Assembly (NCBI GenBank): GCA_964634685.1
Contig: CAZWLD010000001.1
Span: forward strand, 62,001-126,000
DNA from: CAZWLD01 sp964634685
Lineage (GTDB): Bacteria > Bacillota_I > Bacilli_A > Acholeplasmatales > JAEDCM01
Length of the DNA stretch: 64,000 nucleotides
Direction of reading: 5' to 3'
Shown: piece after piece, positions 33,916 through 43,659 of the stretch
Numbering within the stretch: the stretch's first letter is position 1
Layout of the letters: the number at the start of each line of letters is the position of its first letter
Translations under genes and position numbers: made by a program
The notes under the pieces: model-generated
Database searches by the model: none
What the model saw: the letters and a program-made list of their open reading frames with translations, nothing else
Told to the model about the DNA's origin: nothing

Positions 33916-35937
33916 ATGAATGCTTTTAGAAAACAAGTTGAAGACTACCTAAAATTATGGCCCAATAACACCGCTGTTATTTCATACGATTTCTCAAAGG
34001 ATGAAATTCAATACGGAAATAGAAGGGACAATAGGGCTATATCTAAATTACCTGGTGATGAAGAATATGTTAGAGCGTATATTGTTACCAAATTAGTGAA
34101 TGAACTAGGTTATAGTATGCAGGATATTGCTTTTGAAAAAGGATATTCTATAGGAAGACCAACAAAAAAGAATGCAAGAATTGATATTATTGTTTATAAA
34201 CCTCATAGCAATGATATTTTTATGTTTATCGAGTTAAAAGCTCCAGATAAGTATAAGGAAGAAAAATCAAAAGCTATTGAGCATCAATTGTACGCATTAG
34301 CAGCGCAAGAAATTAATAGTGAATCCAATTCAATCGATTATTTGGTTTATTGTTCTCTTAATGATCTTGATTGCTCAGAAAATGTTACTTTAATAGATTA
34401 TAAGAAGTTCGATACATATAACAAGTGGAAAAATTCACCTGATTACCATTCCAAATTGTTAAGTGGTTATAATCCAGCACCAAGTTCTACCGCAAAGAGA
34501 GAATTTGGTGTGAATGATGTTGATAGTCGAATTGAAGGCATCATTAGTTCCTTAAATCAACATATAAAATATACAGAAGTTAAGGATTCATTGCTATTCG
34601 TCAATACTTGTATCCTATCTCTTTTCAATGATGAATTTAGAGATAATGTTATTAATGGTATTTATGATAGTGATTCTATTTCACAAATCATTAATGAAAT
34701 GCAAACTGTTATTGTTAGAACTGGTGGAGAAATTGACAAATATTCATTTACAAATGTTGAAAATAAAAAATCAATAACTGCGTTGATAAAATCAACATGT
34801 ACTGCAATGCATAGCAAAAAAGAATTAGACAGCACAATATACTCTCTACTTGATTTTTTGAAAGATTTAGCAAACAAAATGTTCCCAGTTATTATGTATG
34901 GAACAAACGAAGATAAATTACTAATTTCTGAAACTATTTACAAGTATATCTATATTCATAAAAATGGTAATAATAGCATTATATCTACTCCTGCTAATAT
35001 AACAAATTTTATGGTTAGAATTCTTGATTTAAAGGAAGATGATTTTTTCGTAGAATTTTGTAGTGGGTTTGGCAATTTCACTCTTTCATACTTATTACAC
35101 ATCATTAACAGCTATGGAAATGTGAACGGAAATAAAGTTTCAGGTATCGAAAATGAAGATTACATATATTTATTTTATATAACTACTTTGAGAATAATTG
35201 GATTACATCTTATTCAAGCACTCAATGGTGATATGCTTAAACTCCAATCAGTGAATGATTTGATTCCTTCGTATAATTCAAATTATAAAGTAGGGGCTTG
35301 CATGAACCCACCATTTGGAGGAAAGGATAATAAAGTTGCAGCGCAACTAGTATTAAAAGGATGCAATATCTTACCTAAAGGCAGTTTATTTGCAGTCATT
35401 TTACCTTATGTATTTGCTATTGGTAACTCTAAATCTAACGGTTTCGATGCCCCCCAGTTCCATAAAGACTTATTAAAGAGTAATACATTATTAGCCTCAT
35501 TTTCATTAGCAGATGGAACATTTGGAGTTGCTGCATCAACCGTCGTTACAACTCTTTTAATCAAGACAGGAGTCCCTCATTTTAAAGTAAAAGATAATGG
35601 AGAATATTTGTTGGATTCAGAGGGCAAAAAAATACCAAATGAAAAAACATATTTGATGTACTGCAAAGATGATGGTTTTAAAATTTTAAAAAATACTAGA
35701 GTAGAAAAAAAGAAGGGTCTTGGTGAAGAAAAAGTAAAAGGTTGGTTACAAGACTATCAAAACAAAAATACTGATCCTTTAAAATCAGTGTACATTGATA
35801 TTCATGAAGATGATGAGTGGCTAATAGAAGCATATATGAAGACTGATTATTCTACTTTAACTGAGAAAAATTTTGAGCAAACTATTCGTGACTATTACGC
35901 ATATAAGATTAAGAACGGAGGATCTAATGATGATTAA
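33916..35937 (+). CDS. BcgI-like fused endonuclease/N6-adenine methyltransferase subunit
   Basis: 673 residues. N-terminal HsdR_N-type PD-(D/E)xK nuclease: Asp90 in RIDIIVY and Glu106-Leu-Lys108 in FIELKAP. After a helical middle comes an N6-adenine methylase: motif I FVEFCSGFGNFTLSY at about 378 and motif IV NPPF at 464-467. Cutting and methylating domains on one chain, with a separate specificity subunit, is the layout of type IIB enzymes such as BcgI (A subunit about 640, B about 340 residues). The gene overlaps the specificity gene by 11 bp. Confidence 0.82.
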   Translation: MNAFRKQVEDYLKLWPNNTAVISYDFSKDEIQYGNRRDNRAISKLPGDEEYVRAYIVTKLVNELGYSMQDIAFEKGYSIGRPTKKNARIDIIVYKPHSNDIFMFIELKAPDKYKEEKSKAIEHQLYALAAQEINSESNSIDYLVYCSLNDLDCSENVTLIDYKKFDTYNKWKNSPDYHSKLLSGYNPAPSSTAKREFGVNDVDSRIEGIISSLNQHIKYTEVKDSLLFVNTCILSLFNDEFRDNVINGIYDSDSISQIINEMQTVIVRTGGEIDKYSFTNVENKKSITALIKSTCTAMHSKKELDSTIYSLLDFLKDLANKMFPVIMYGTNEDKLLISETIYKYIYIHKNGNNSIISTPANITNFMVRILDLKEDDFFVEFCSGFGNFTLSYLLHIINSYGNVNGNKVSGIENEDYIYLFYITTLRIIGLHLIQALNGDMLKLQSVNDLIPSYNSNYKVGACMNPPFGGKDNKVAAQLVLKGCNILPKGSLFAVILPYVFAIGNSKSNGFDAPQFHKDLLKSNTLLASFSLADGTFGVAASTVVTTLLIKTGVPHFKVKDNGEYLLDSEGKKIPNEKTYLMYCKDDGFKILKNTRVEKKKGLGEEKVKGWLQDYQNKNTDPLKSVYIDIHEDDEWLIEAYMKTDYSTLTEKNFEQTIRDYYAYKIKNGGSNDD

Positions 35938-36943
35938 AACCTCTAATTGGAAAGAATTTTCCCTGTCAGAACTTTTTGATATTAGCGGCTCTAAAACTAC
36001 AAAAGTAGAGGAGTTAGAAAACTATGGCCCAGGGTGTTATCCATATGTAACGACAAAAGCTTCCAATAATGGAGTTGATGGGTTCTATGATTTTTATACT
36101 GAAGAAGGTAATTGTTTAGTAATTGATTCTGCTGTTTTAGGATATTGCACTTATCAAGCTTTGCCATTTTCTGCGAGTGATCATGTTGAGGTTTTACGAC
36201 CAAAATTTAAGATGAATCAAAATATTGGTTTGTTTTTTGCAACCATTATTAATTTGGATACATACAGATATTCATACGGAAGAAAAAGAAGTCAAAAGCA
36301 GATAAAGAAAGATATTGTCAGATTACCTGTAGATTCTAATGGAAATCCTGACTGGAAATATATGAATGATTTTATTGAGAGTCTTCAACAGAGAGAGAGA
36401 GAGAGTGGCGAAACTCTTAAAAATTCGATAGTTACTAAAAATAAAATTATTGAAAAGACAATTGACTCAAGTAAGTGGAAAACCTTCACATTAAATAATT
36501 TGTTTGAAATTAAATATGGAATTAATCTTGAATTATCTAACTGTAATGAGGAAGTTAAAGAGATAAATTTTGTTGCTAGGACCGCAGAAAATAATGGAAT
36601 TAGTTCAAAGGTGGAAAAAATAGCAGGAAAAGAACCTCAAGCTGCAGGACTTATCACAGTGGCTGGTGGTGGAAGTGTTTTGTCAACTTTTTATCAAGAT
36701 GAACCTTTTTATAGCGGGAGAGATTTATATACTTTACGTTCAAAAAATGATATTGATAAGTATGCAAAATTATTTATTGTTACTTTAATCAAAATGGAAA
36801 AATATAAATATTCATATGGAAGACAAGCAAATAAAACTTTGCCGTATATTGAAATAAAACTTCCAGTAGATAGTGATGGAAATCCTGACTTCATATTTAT
36901 GTCAAATTATATGAGGTCATTACCTTATGGAGATAAAATTTAG
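35927..36943 (+). CDS. BcgI-like specificity subunit with two target recognition domains
   Basis: 338 residues from the ATG after GGAGG. Two half repeats (about 5-150 and 175-335), each starting with a NWKEFSLSELFDI or KWKTFTLNNLFEI stretch and ending with LPVDSNGNPDWKYMNDF or LPVDSDGNPDFIFMSNY. Each half would read one side of a split target site. Between the halves the DNA carries an (AG)8 tract (36390-36405) coding for alternating Arg-Glu. Slippage there would remove the second half, so the system may be phase variable. Confidence 0.85.
   Translation: MMIKTSNWKEFSLSELFDISGSKTTKVEELENYGPGCYPYVTTKASNNGVDGFYDFYTEEGNCLVIDSAVLGYCTYQALPFSASDHVEVLRPKFKMNQNIGLFFATIINLDTYRYSYGRKRSQKQIKKDIVRLPVDSNGNPDWKYMNDFIESLQQRERESGETLKNSIVTKNKIIEKTIDSSKWKTFTLNNLFEIKYGINLELSNCNEEVKEINFVARTAENNGISSKVEKIAGKEPQAAGLITVAGGGSVLSTFYQDEPFYSGRDLYTLRSKNDIDKYAKLFIVTLIKMEKYKYSYGRQANKTLPYIEIKLPVDSDGNPDFIFMSNYMRSLPYGDKI
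36390..36405 (+). repeat. (AG)8 dinucleotide tract inside the specificity gene
   Basis: Eight AG units in a row between the two recognition domains. A change of one unit shifts the frame. Confidence 0.9.
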
Positions 36944-36991
36944 TGTTTGTAAGTAACTATTTACAAAGGTTTAAAAGCAAGGAGGCTATAT

Positions 36992-39142
36992 ATGGTTGCT
37001 AATTTGAGCTGGAAAAGCATATATAAAGAATTTGGAATAAAATTGATCAATTATAAAAGTGATAGGGATTCACTTATTACAAAGATTAAAAAGGTATTTA
37101 GTGACATTAATATGAAACTACCTAAGTTAGAAAAAGACAATGCCATTAAGGATATCGATCCTTTTACTGTTTTTGCATTATTCAATAAGAAAATTAAAGA
37201 TGAAAATAGGATTGCTATTTTAAATGGTTTCAAAAATGAGTTTTCTCTTTCATCAGATATTCCTTCAGGTTTTGATTCTTTGCCAACAATGATGCCATTA
37301 AGTGCAACTTTTTATTGGTTTGAAGGTGATAGAGGTATTGACGATATACAACATTTATGGGATTTATATGTTGCTGCATACGCATATATCCAAAATAGAA
37401 ACGAAGTTAATAAACAAGAATTTTGCAGATGTTTTGATATTGCAAAAAAGCAAAATGGTATTTCATGGCGTATAACATCAGGTTTATATTGGGCTATGCC
37501 AGATAATTTTTTCTCTCTTGATTCAATAAATAGATGGTATATACGCGAGTATGGAGACGAGTTTTCTAACGAATTAAAAAACACATTTATAGAATTAATG
37601 GACGTTCCAAACGGAGAAAAATATTTGAGTATTTGTGAACAAATCAAAAACGAAATCTCTGGTTCAAACTTTTGTTACCATGATTTTGCTAATTTATCAC
37701 ATAATGCGTTTATTAACGCAGAAAATGTAAACAAAGAAAATAAAGAAAAAGAAAAGAAGTCTCAAGAAATTGAAATTGAAGATAATTCGACGCATTATTG
37801 GATTTACTCACCAGGTGTAAATGCAGTTCTATGGGACGAATGTAAGAATGATGGAGTCATGCTACTTGGGTGGGGAGAGGTAGGAGATGCTTCAAAATTC
37901 AAGGATAAAAATGAAATTAAGAAAAAAATGAAGGAAGTGTATAATTCTGATAGATCCTTTAAGAATGACGCTCATGCTGTATGGCAATTTACTAACGAAC
38001 TAAAACCAGGTGATATTATTTATGCAAAAAAAGGAATGCATAAAATTATAGGTAGAGGAGTTGTAGAATCTGAATATATTTATAATGAAAAAAGTTCAAA
38101 TCAGTATAAACATTTAAGAAAAATTAAATGGACAAATGTAGGTTCTTGGAATCATCCCGATGGGCAAGCAGCAATGAAAACCTTAACGGATATTACGCAA
38201 TATACTGATTATGTTCAAAAATTGGAGTCGCTTTTTTATGAAGATGAAGCAGATGAACCAATCATAGAAAAGGAAAGTAAAAACACTTCCTATAATAAGA
38301 ATGATTTCCTAAATAATGTCTATATGGATAGCGATGAATATGATCGTCTTGCCGGTTTATTAATTCATGAAAAGAACATTATTCTTCAAGGTGCTCCTGG
38401 AGTAGGCAAGACATATATTGCTAGAAAATTAGCATATTCAATAATTGGAGAAGTTGATACTGAAAGAGTTGAAATGGTTCAATTTCATCAAAGCTATTCT
38501 TATGAAGATTTTGTTATCGGATATAGACCAGGAGATAATCAATCATTCGAATTGTGTGAGGGAATCTTTTACAAATTTTGTAAAAAGGCTGAAGAAGATG
38601 ATGAAAATAATCCATATTTCTTCATAATCGATGAAATTAATCGCGGAAATATGAGTAAGATTTTTGGTGAACTATTTATGCTTATTGAAAACGATAAGAG
38701 AGGGATTGAAATCCCATTACTTTATGGAAAAAGAAAGTTTAAGATTCCAAAAAATATAAATATAATTGGAACTATGAACACCGCTGATAGAAGCTTAGCC
38801 ATTATTGATTATGCTTTACGAAGACGTTTTGCATTCTACAATATTAGTCCAAAATTTGATAATGATAAATTTATTGAATATGTAAATTCTTTTGAAAACG
38901 AGAAGTTTGTAAATCTAATAAATACTGTAAAATCTTTGAATGTCGCAATCTCAAAAGACGAAACATTAGGAGAGGGCTTCTGCATTGGCCACAGCTACTT
39001 CAGCAATTTACAAAGCGTTGATGACATCACTTTATATAATATTATCGAATACAAGATTATCCAATTAATCAAGGAGTATTGGTTTGATGAGACTACTAAA
39101 CTCGAAACTTGGAGTGATGCATTAAGAAAGTCTATTCAATGA
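36992..39142 (+). CDS. mcrB: McrB-type GTPase with EVE-like reader domain
   Basis: 716 residues. N-terminal part (1-250) unassigned; about 262-415 an EVE-like domain (HYWIYSPGVNAVLWDE, LGWGEVGD, PGDIIYAKKGMHKIIGRGVV) that in relatives binds modified bases; about 450-700 an AAA+ motor with Walker A GAPGVGKT (about 467) and the McrB signature GTMNTADRSLAIIDYALRRRFAF (about 593). With McrC it would cut DNA that carries modified cytosine. A small inverted repeat TTTGTAA/TTACAAA lies just upstream (36946-36967). Overlaps mcrC by 4 bp. Confidence 0.88.
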   Translation: MVANLSWKSIYKEFGIKLINYKSDRDSLITKIKKVFSDINMKLPKLEKDNAIKDIDPFTVFALFNKKIKDENRIAILNGFKNEFSLSSDIPSGFDSLPTMMPLSATFYWFEGDRGIDDIQHLWDLYVAAYAYIQNRNEVNKQEFCRCFDIAKKQNGISWRITSGLYWAMPDNFFSLDSINRWYIREYGDEFSNELKNTFIELMDVPNGEKYLSICEQIKNEISGSNFCYHDFANLSHNAFINAENVNKENKEKEKKSQEIEIEDNSTHYWIYSPGVNAVLWDECKNDGVMLLGWGEVGDASKFKDKNEIKKKMKEVYNSDRSFKNDAHAVWQFTNELKPGDIIYAKKGMHKIIGRGVVESEYIYNEKSSNQYKHLRKIKWTNVGSWNHPDGQAAMKTLTDITQYTDYVQKLESLFYEDEADEPIIEKESKNTSYNKNDFLNNVYMDSDEYDRLAGLLIHEKNIILQGAPGVGKTYIARKLAYSIIGEVDTERVEMVQFHQSYSYEDFVIGYRPGDNQSFELCEGIFYKFCKKAEEDDENNPYFFIIDEINRGNMSKIFGELFMLIENDKRGIEIPLLYGKRKFKIPKNINIIGTMNTADRSLAIIDYALRRRFAFYNISPKFDNDKFIEYVNSFENEKFVNLINTVKSLNVAISKDETLGEGFCIGHSYFSNLQSVDDITLYNIIEYKIIQLIKEYWFDETTKLETWSDALRKSIQ

Positions 39143-40164
39143 TAGCAATTAAAAACATTTATTATATGCTGTCGTATGCTTTCCAAGTGTTAAATGAGGA
39201 TGGCTACAAGAAAGTAGGAACTGAAGAATTTGATCATATATCCGACTTGTTTTCTGCAATCTTAGTCAAGGGAGTATCCACTCAGATTAAAAGAGGATTA
39301 GAAAAAGAATATATTTCTATTGAAGATGAAATCCCTACTATTAAAGGCAAGGTAAATGTATCTGAATCTATTAAAAAACAATCAATGCAGAAAAGACGAA
39401 TGTTTTGTTCTTTTGATGAATTAACTACTAATTCTTATATAAATAGGATTATCAAGACTACTTTTTATTACCTTTTGAAGAGCGACGCCAGTAAAGAAAA
39501 TAAGAAGTTAATTAGAAAAGTACTGGTGTATTTTAATAATATTGATATCATCCCTGTTAAATCTATTAATTGGAGAGTCCAATATAATAGAAATAATATT
39601 ACATATAGAATGCTTCTTTCGATTTGCTATTTAGTTCTTACTGGAATGCTTCAAACTACTGAAAACGGAAATCTTAAGCTAACAAATTTCATTGATGAGC
39701 AAAGAATGTCTAGATTATACGAAAAATTTATTCTTGAATTTTATCGAAAAGAAGTACCAGAGTATAGTCCTTCTGCTCAAAAGATCAATTGGGCGCTTGA
39801 TGATGGATTTGATGATTTACTTCCTGAAATGAAGAGTGACATTATTCTGTCAAGCAAAAATAAGATTTTAATCATAGATGCAAAATATTATGAACATTCT
39901 ATGCAGACAAATTATAATGTGTCTACTTTGCATTCAGGTAATATTTATCAAATTTTTACTTACGTAAAGAATAAACAACAAGAAGATAAAACCAAATGTG
40001 TATCTGGAATGCTTTTATATGCGAAGACAACTGAAGACTCTTTTCTAAATAAATCGTATTACATGAGTGGTAATAAAATATCTGCTAACGTGTTAGATTT
40101 GAATCAAGATTTTGCAAAAATTAAAAAAGCACTTTTGAAAATAATAGAAGAGGAATTAAAATAG
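39139..40164 (+). CDS. mcrC: McrC endonuclease subunit
   Basis: 341 residues. Partner of McrB; the PD-(D/E)xK site is visible as Asp234 in MKSDIILSSK and IIDAKYY at about 246-250. The N-terminal MIAIKNIYYMLSYAFQVL is typical of the family. It starts inside the mcrB stop (ATGA). Confidence 0.9.
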   Translation: MIAIKNIYYMLSYAFQVLNEDGYKKVGTEEFDHISDLFSAILVKGVSTQIKRGLEKEYISIEDEIPTIKGKVNVSESIKKQSMQKRRMFCSFDELTTNSYINRIIKTTFYYLLKSDASKENKKLIRKVLVYFNNIDIIPVKSINWRVQYNRNNITYRMLLSICYLVLTGMLQTTENGNLKLTNFIDEQRMSRLYEKFILEFYRKEVPEYSPSAQKINWALDDGFDDLLPEMKSDIILSSKNKILIIDAKYYEHSMQTNYNVSTLHSGNIYQIFTYVKNKQQEDKTKCVSGMLLYAKTTEDSFLNKSYYMSGNKISANVLDLNQDFAKIKKALLKIIEEELK

Positions 40165-40204
40165 CGACTTAGCTCAATTACGAGTTAGGTCGCTATTTTT
40201 TTAT
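40160..40204 (+). terminator. Bidirectional terminator between mcrC and the ABC-3C operon
   Basis: AATAGCGACTTAGCTC pairs with GAGTTAGGTCGCTATT (two G-T pairs); seven T follow. It serves both convergent units. Confidence 0.85.
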
Positions 40205-41863
40205 TTAGTTTGATTCTTGAGTTGATTTCTTATTCCATTGTTTGCCAAACAAGCAATAAGGCTCATCTGATAATTCTAGAACTTTATTCTTTTGCAATAA
40301 TTCTTGAAGCTCAATGTCTGCTTTATCTATGTGGTCGTAAGCAATGAAAATCTGCTTTGTCTCTTTACTATAAAGCTCAATTAACTTTTTTACTACTGGA
40401 CTTTCAATATTTGTAAACATTATTGAATCGTGAACAAGCGCAGGCAATGCTGTTTGATGAAGAACTGCTATATCAAATAGCGCTACACCTTTGAATCTGC
40501 TACCAGTACCTGAATCGTTTGGAGTACTGAATGAATAATTCTTAAATTTATTGATTCTTAGTTCTGGGGCATAAAGTTTTCCGTTATCAAATAAATCATT
40601 TATTCTCTTCATTTCTGTATTTACTTTATTCGCTAACATACTTGTTGCTCCTACAACTTTACCTTCAAATGCTTTTTGCGCACTAGAAAAATTTAAATCC
40701 ACCTCTCTTTTTTCTTTGTAGTTCTTATTAGCAGTAATTAAATTATCTAAGGTAGTTTTTAAGCGTAAATGCCTTTCAAGAAGAGCATCTGCTACAGTAG
40801 GAGAGGACTTAAATTCTTTTAGCTGATTATCGATTTCCTTTATTTGTACATCAATTAGTGATATTTGGTCTAATAAGTCCTTATTCATGTCCTTAATTTC
40901 AGAGGATAAAACCGCTTTTACTTTTTTGTGAAAAGTTTCAATTTCAGTTAATCTTTCAAGATTTAGGTCTGGAAAGAAGTCCTTGAGTTTTGTAAATTGA
41001 AGAGTTATAGCTTCAGGGCTATAGCCTTTATCAAAATCGATATCATCAATTTTATTTACTAGCTTACTTCTTTCTTTTCTTAATGACTTTCTAATATCAT
41101 TCAATTCTTTTTTCTTTTCAGCTTCAATAATTTCCTGGTTTGATAGACCTTTTTTACTGTCATCTAGAATTCTATTTATTTCTTCTTGAAGCTTTTTAAT
41201 TTCTATTTCATTAGCATCATACTCATCTTGAGAAGAAGCAATAGGGGCTACATTATATCTTTTAATATTGTCATACACTTTTTTTCTATCAGCCACTTCA
41301 TTAAATTCAGCAATAGCAGATTCAGTTAACTCATAAATCTTATAAAGCTTTAACATAGATTCAATACCTGAAGCATCATCCTCTCTAACGGTTGAATTGA
41401 GAGGTCTAAGCTCGTTATGTGTGTTTCTGTTGTATATTCTAAAGAAACGGCTAATAGCAGCTCTAAATGTAAGACCTGTATCATCTAAACCATAATACTT
41501 GGAAAGACCTTTCTTAAAACTGTCTAGTGTTATTTTTACTTTTTCTTGTGAAAATTCAGAATCTTCAAATACGTGCACAAATGATTTCTCTGTGACTGAG
41601 GTCCCTCTTGCAAAGAATTTTGATTCACCGTTAAATACGAATTCAAAATAAATAAAGTGATCACCGACATTATTTAATGTATCTTTTTCTTTATCTATAT
41701 AATCCTCACCGCCAAAACAAAAGTCAATAATCATAAGCAAAGTTGATTTACCTATTGAGTTTGAACTCTCGGAATCGCCTAAAACTACATTAAGACCATC
41801 TTTAAATAATATTTCGTGGTTAGGAATTGATAAAAACTTGTCGCATCTAATCCTTTTTAACAT
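40205..41863 (-). CDS. ABC-three-component system ATPase, DUF2326 type
   Basis: 552 residues from the ATG after GGAGG (a TTG nine bases upstream lies too close to the SD). SMC/RecF-like: MLKRIRCDKFLSIPNHEILFKDGLNVVLGDSESSNSIGKSTLLMIIDF gives the N-terminal Walker A with a DSESSNSIGKS form typical of DUF2326. A long coiled coil covers about 185-400 and the C-terminal half has GSRFKGVALFDIAVLHQTALPALVHDS and a Walker B-like IFIAYDHID. Such ATPases form the motor of ABC-3C conflict systems. Last gene of a three-gene minus-strand operon. Confidence 0.82.
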   Translation of the reverse strand: MLKRIRCDKFLSIPNHEILFKDGLNVVLGDSESSNSIGKSTLLMIIDFCFGGEDYIDKEKDTLNNVGDHFIYFEFVFNGESKFFARGTSVTEKSFVHVFEDSEFSQEKVKITLDSFKKGLSKYYGLDDTGLTFRAAISRFFRIYNRNTHNELRPLNSTVREDDASGIESMLKLYKIYELTESAIAEFNEVADRKKVYDNIKRYNVAPIASSQDEYDANEIEIKKLQEEINRILDDSKKGLSNQEIIEAEKKKELNDIRKSLRKERSKLVNKIDDIDFDKGYSPEAITLQFTKLKDFFPDLNLERLTEIETFHKKVKAVLSSEIKDMNKDLLDQISLIDVQIKEIDNQLKEFKSSPTVADALLERHLRLKTTLDNLITANKNYKEKREVDLNFSSAQKAFEGKVVGATSMLANKVNTEMKRINDLFDNGKLYAPELRINKFKNYSFSTPNDSGTGSRFKGVALFDIAVLHQTALPALVHDSIMFTNIESPVVKKLIELYSKETKQIFIAYDHIDKADIELQELLQKNKVLELSDEPYCLFGKQWNKKSTQESN

Positions 41864-42074
41864 AGTGTACAACCTCCTCCCTAAGTTCTATGGCTCCTAA
41901 AGCGTATAAACAGTCCATAATTTCCATCCATTCTTGAATGTTTTCAGTACGATTTTTGGTTTTTTTATATAGTTCCATTATAGATAAATCACATTTTTCT
42001 AGTGCTTCAAGAAACATTGGGAATTTATATAATGAGCTTTCTTTGTAATTTATGAATTTACTAGGCAATTTCAT
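41847..42074 (-). CDS. ABC-three-component system small middle component
   Basis: 75 residues (MKLPSKFINYKESSLYKFPMFLEALEKCDLSIMELYKKTK..). Small helical protein whose size, sequence flavour and place before a DUF2326 ATPase match the middle components of ABC-3C systems. It overlaps the gene before it by 4 bp and the ATPase start by 17 bp. Subtype not certain. Confidence 0.72.
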   Translation of the reverse strand: MKLPSKFINYKESSLYKFPMFLEALEKCDLSIMELYKKTKNRTENIQEWMEIMDCLYALGAIELREEVVHYVKKD

Positions 42075-43285
42075 CGTGTAAGCACCTCACAGTTTTGAAC
42101 AAAATATGCAACAATAATTCTGCAGTAAGGAAGATCGTTTTCATCGTTAGTAGTTTTACTTAGAATATCCCTTGAAATATATTCAAGAATCTCAGTGATT
42201 GATTTTTCAGCTCTAATTAATGTGTCAGATATTTCCTTTATTTCCTGCCCTAATCTAGTAGAGCCATCAGTTGTTTTTGATTCATATTCACGCATCAGTG
42301 AATCAATGAAATTATAGTGTCTCACAACACGAAGTACTACTTCATCATAGTTAACATCATCTTCAGGTATCTTTTCTTTTATTTTTAATGCATCCATACT
42401 AAGAGGTTTTAAAGAAGCTCCTCTAGGGAGAGAAAGAAGGTCATTCATTATCTTTCTTATAGAATCCTCTAATTCAATATCATTTATTGACTCACTAAGG
42501 TCTCTTTCTTTTTTGAGAGAGATCTTTTTTTCTTTTAATTTTCTGTAGATCTCAGGAGTAGGATTTAGCTTATAAGAGTTATGGCATGTTAAGCATGTAG
42601 CTATCTCGTTATCAAATTCATTAATATGACGAGGAGCATCGTAGTATGTCTTGAAAATATTTGCTAAAGATGGATTATCTCTTTCTATATCAAAAGGGTA
42701 AATCAAAGTTATATTATAATTCCTTCTTGTACCATCAAGTTTTATTAGATGCTGCTTTCTACATATAGGGCATATATTATGTAATTCATTAATTAGTTCG
42801 TAGTCAGTTGGACTAATTCTTGAATTACCTTCATAAGTTTGGTTCTCTCTTAATTCAGCACAGGTTGAGTTCATTAAATCTGGTACATCCTCATTTGAAT
42901 TGGTACAGAATTCTTTTAATTGAGTAGCGCAAGCAATACAGAACATGTCAAAAGAGACATCAGGAACTATTATGCCGAATTCGTTAACTAAAAATTCTAA
43001 TTTGCTTGAATTAAGAAATTCACTAAAAAACTTTTTTGCTTTATTAATTGAAAATGGACATGTTAGGCCGTTTAGAGATGGAAACAATGGCCTACTTCCT
43101 TTATAGAAAGCAATAAGACTAGATTGAGTATGAGAACCTCTATAGTTTGGATAAACGGAAGAAATCATTTCTTCAACAAAAACCTCTCTATTTATGGATT
43201 CCATTCGATATTGTGGCTTATTAATTGCAGTTGCAAAGTCAGTGAATTTAATAATAATCACCTCTAATTTTTGTTTTGTACCCAT
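42071..43285 (-). CDS. ABC-three-component partner protein with HNH-like zinc module
   Basis: About 404 residues from the ATG at 43285. The centre holds CPICRKQH and, about 65 residues later, CLTCHNSY, a treble-clef zinc pair spaced as in HNH nucleases. The first His of HNH would fall in LIYPFD and is missing, so nuclease activity is uncertain. The C-terminal 150 residues are helical and may bind the ATPase. The best SD (AGAGGTGA) points to an ATT at 43252; the longest frame runs to GTG 43336. First gene of the operon. Confidence 0.68.
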   Translation of the reverse strand: MGTKQKLEVIIIKFTDFATAINKPQYRMESINREVFVEEMISSVYPNYRGSHTQSSLIAFYKGSRPLFPSLNGLTCPFSINKAKKFFSEFLNSSKLEFLVNEFGIIVPDVSFDMFCIACATQLKEFCTNSNEDVPDLMNSTCAELRENQTYEGNSRISPTDYELINELHNICPICRKQHLIKLDGTRRNYNITLIYPFDIERDNPSLANIFKTYYDAPRHINEFDNEIATCLTCHNSYKLNPTPEIYRKLKEKKISLKKERDLSESINDIELEDSIRKIMNDLLSLPRGASLKPLSMDALKIKEKIPEDDVNYDEVVLRVVRHYNFIDSLMREYESKTTDGSTRLGQEIKEISDTLIRAEKSITEILEYISRDILSKTTNDENDLPYCRIIVAYFVQNCEVLTR

Positions 43286-43392
43286 GCTGTACCCAAAGTA
43301 CCCATTGAGTGCCCATTCTACATATATGAATAACACTCTTTTTGGTGTAAAAAAGAAGTAGGCATAGGGATTATTTTAATAAATATGTCTTT

Positions 43393-43420
43393 ATTATATC
43401 ACAAGTGATATCGAGATTAA
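43393..43420 (-). promoter_or_regulatory. Promoter of the ABC-3C operon with operator in the spacer
   Basis: Minus strand: TTAATC, 16-bp spacer, TATAAT. A perfect palindrome ATATCAC-AA-GTGATAT (43396-43411) covers spacer and -10, and a second one, ATTAAATATTTAAT (43416-43429), covers the -35. This is how a repressor site would look; the repressor is not identified. Confidence 0.6.
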
Positions 43421-43494
43421 ATATTTAATAGAATCAATCTTTGCTTAAAAATAGTTGTGTCCACGCGTGGGCCGAAGAAAGTGAGGTAATTCAA

Positions 43495-43620
43495 ATGACA
43501 GTACCAAAACAAAAAACTGTCAATGACCTTCCTATCTTTGGTAAGGACATTGAAGATGACTGGTCTTGGGATCGTGAAGAGGAAGAATTACGTGAGAGTA
43601 ATGAATCTGACGAAGACTAA
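43495..43620 (+). CDS. Small acidic protein (41 aa), unknown
   Basis: GAGG eight bases before the ATG. The 41 residues (MTVPKQKTVNDLPIFGKD, then a stretch of Asp and Glu with two Trp) are very acidic at the C-terminus. No known family. A GTCCACG/CGTGGGC hairpin lies just before its SD. It is the first plus-strand frame of the phage part. Confidence 0.5.
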   Translation: MTVPKQKTVNDLPIFGKDIEDDWSWDREEEELRESNESDED

Positions 43621-43659
43621 GTGACCAGACAAAAAATAGAGGAGTAGCTACCTTCTATC

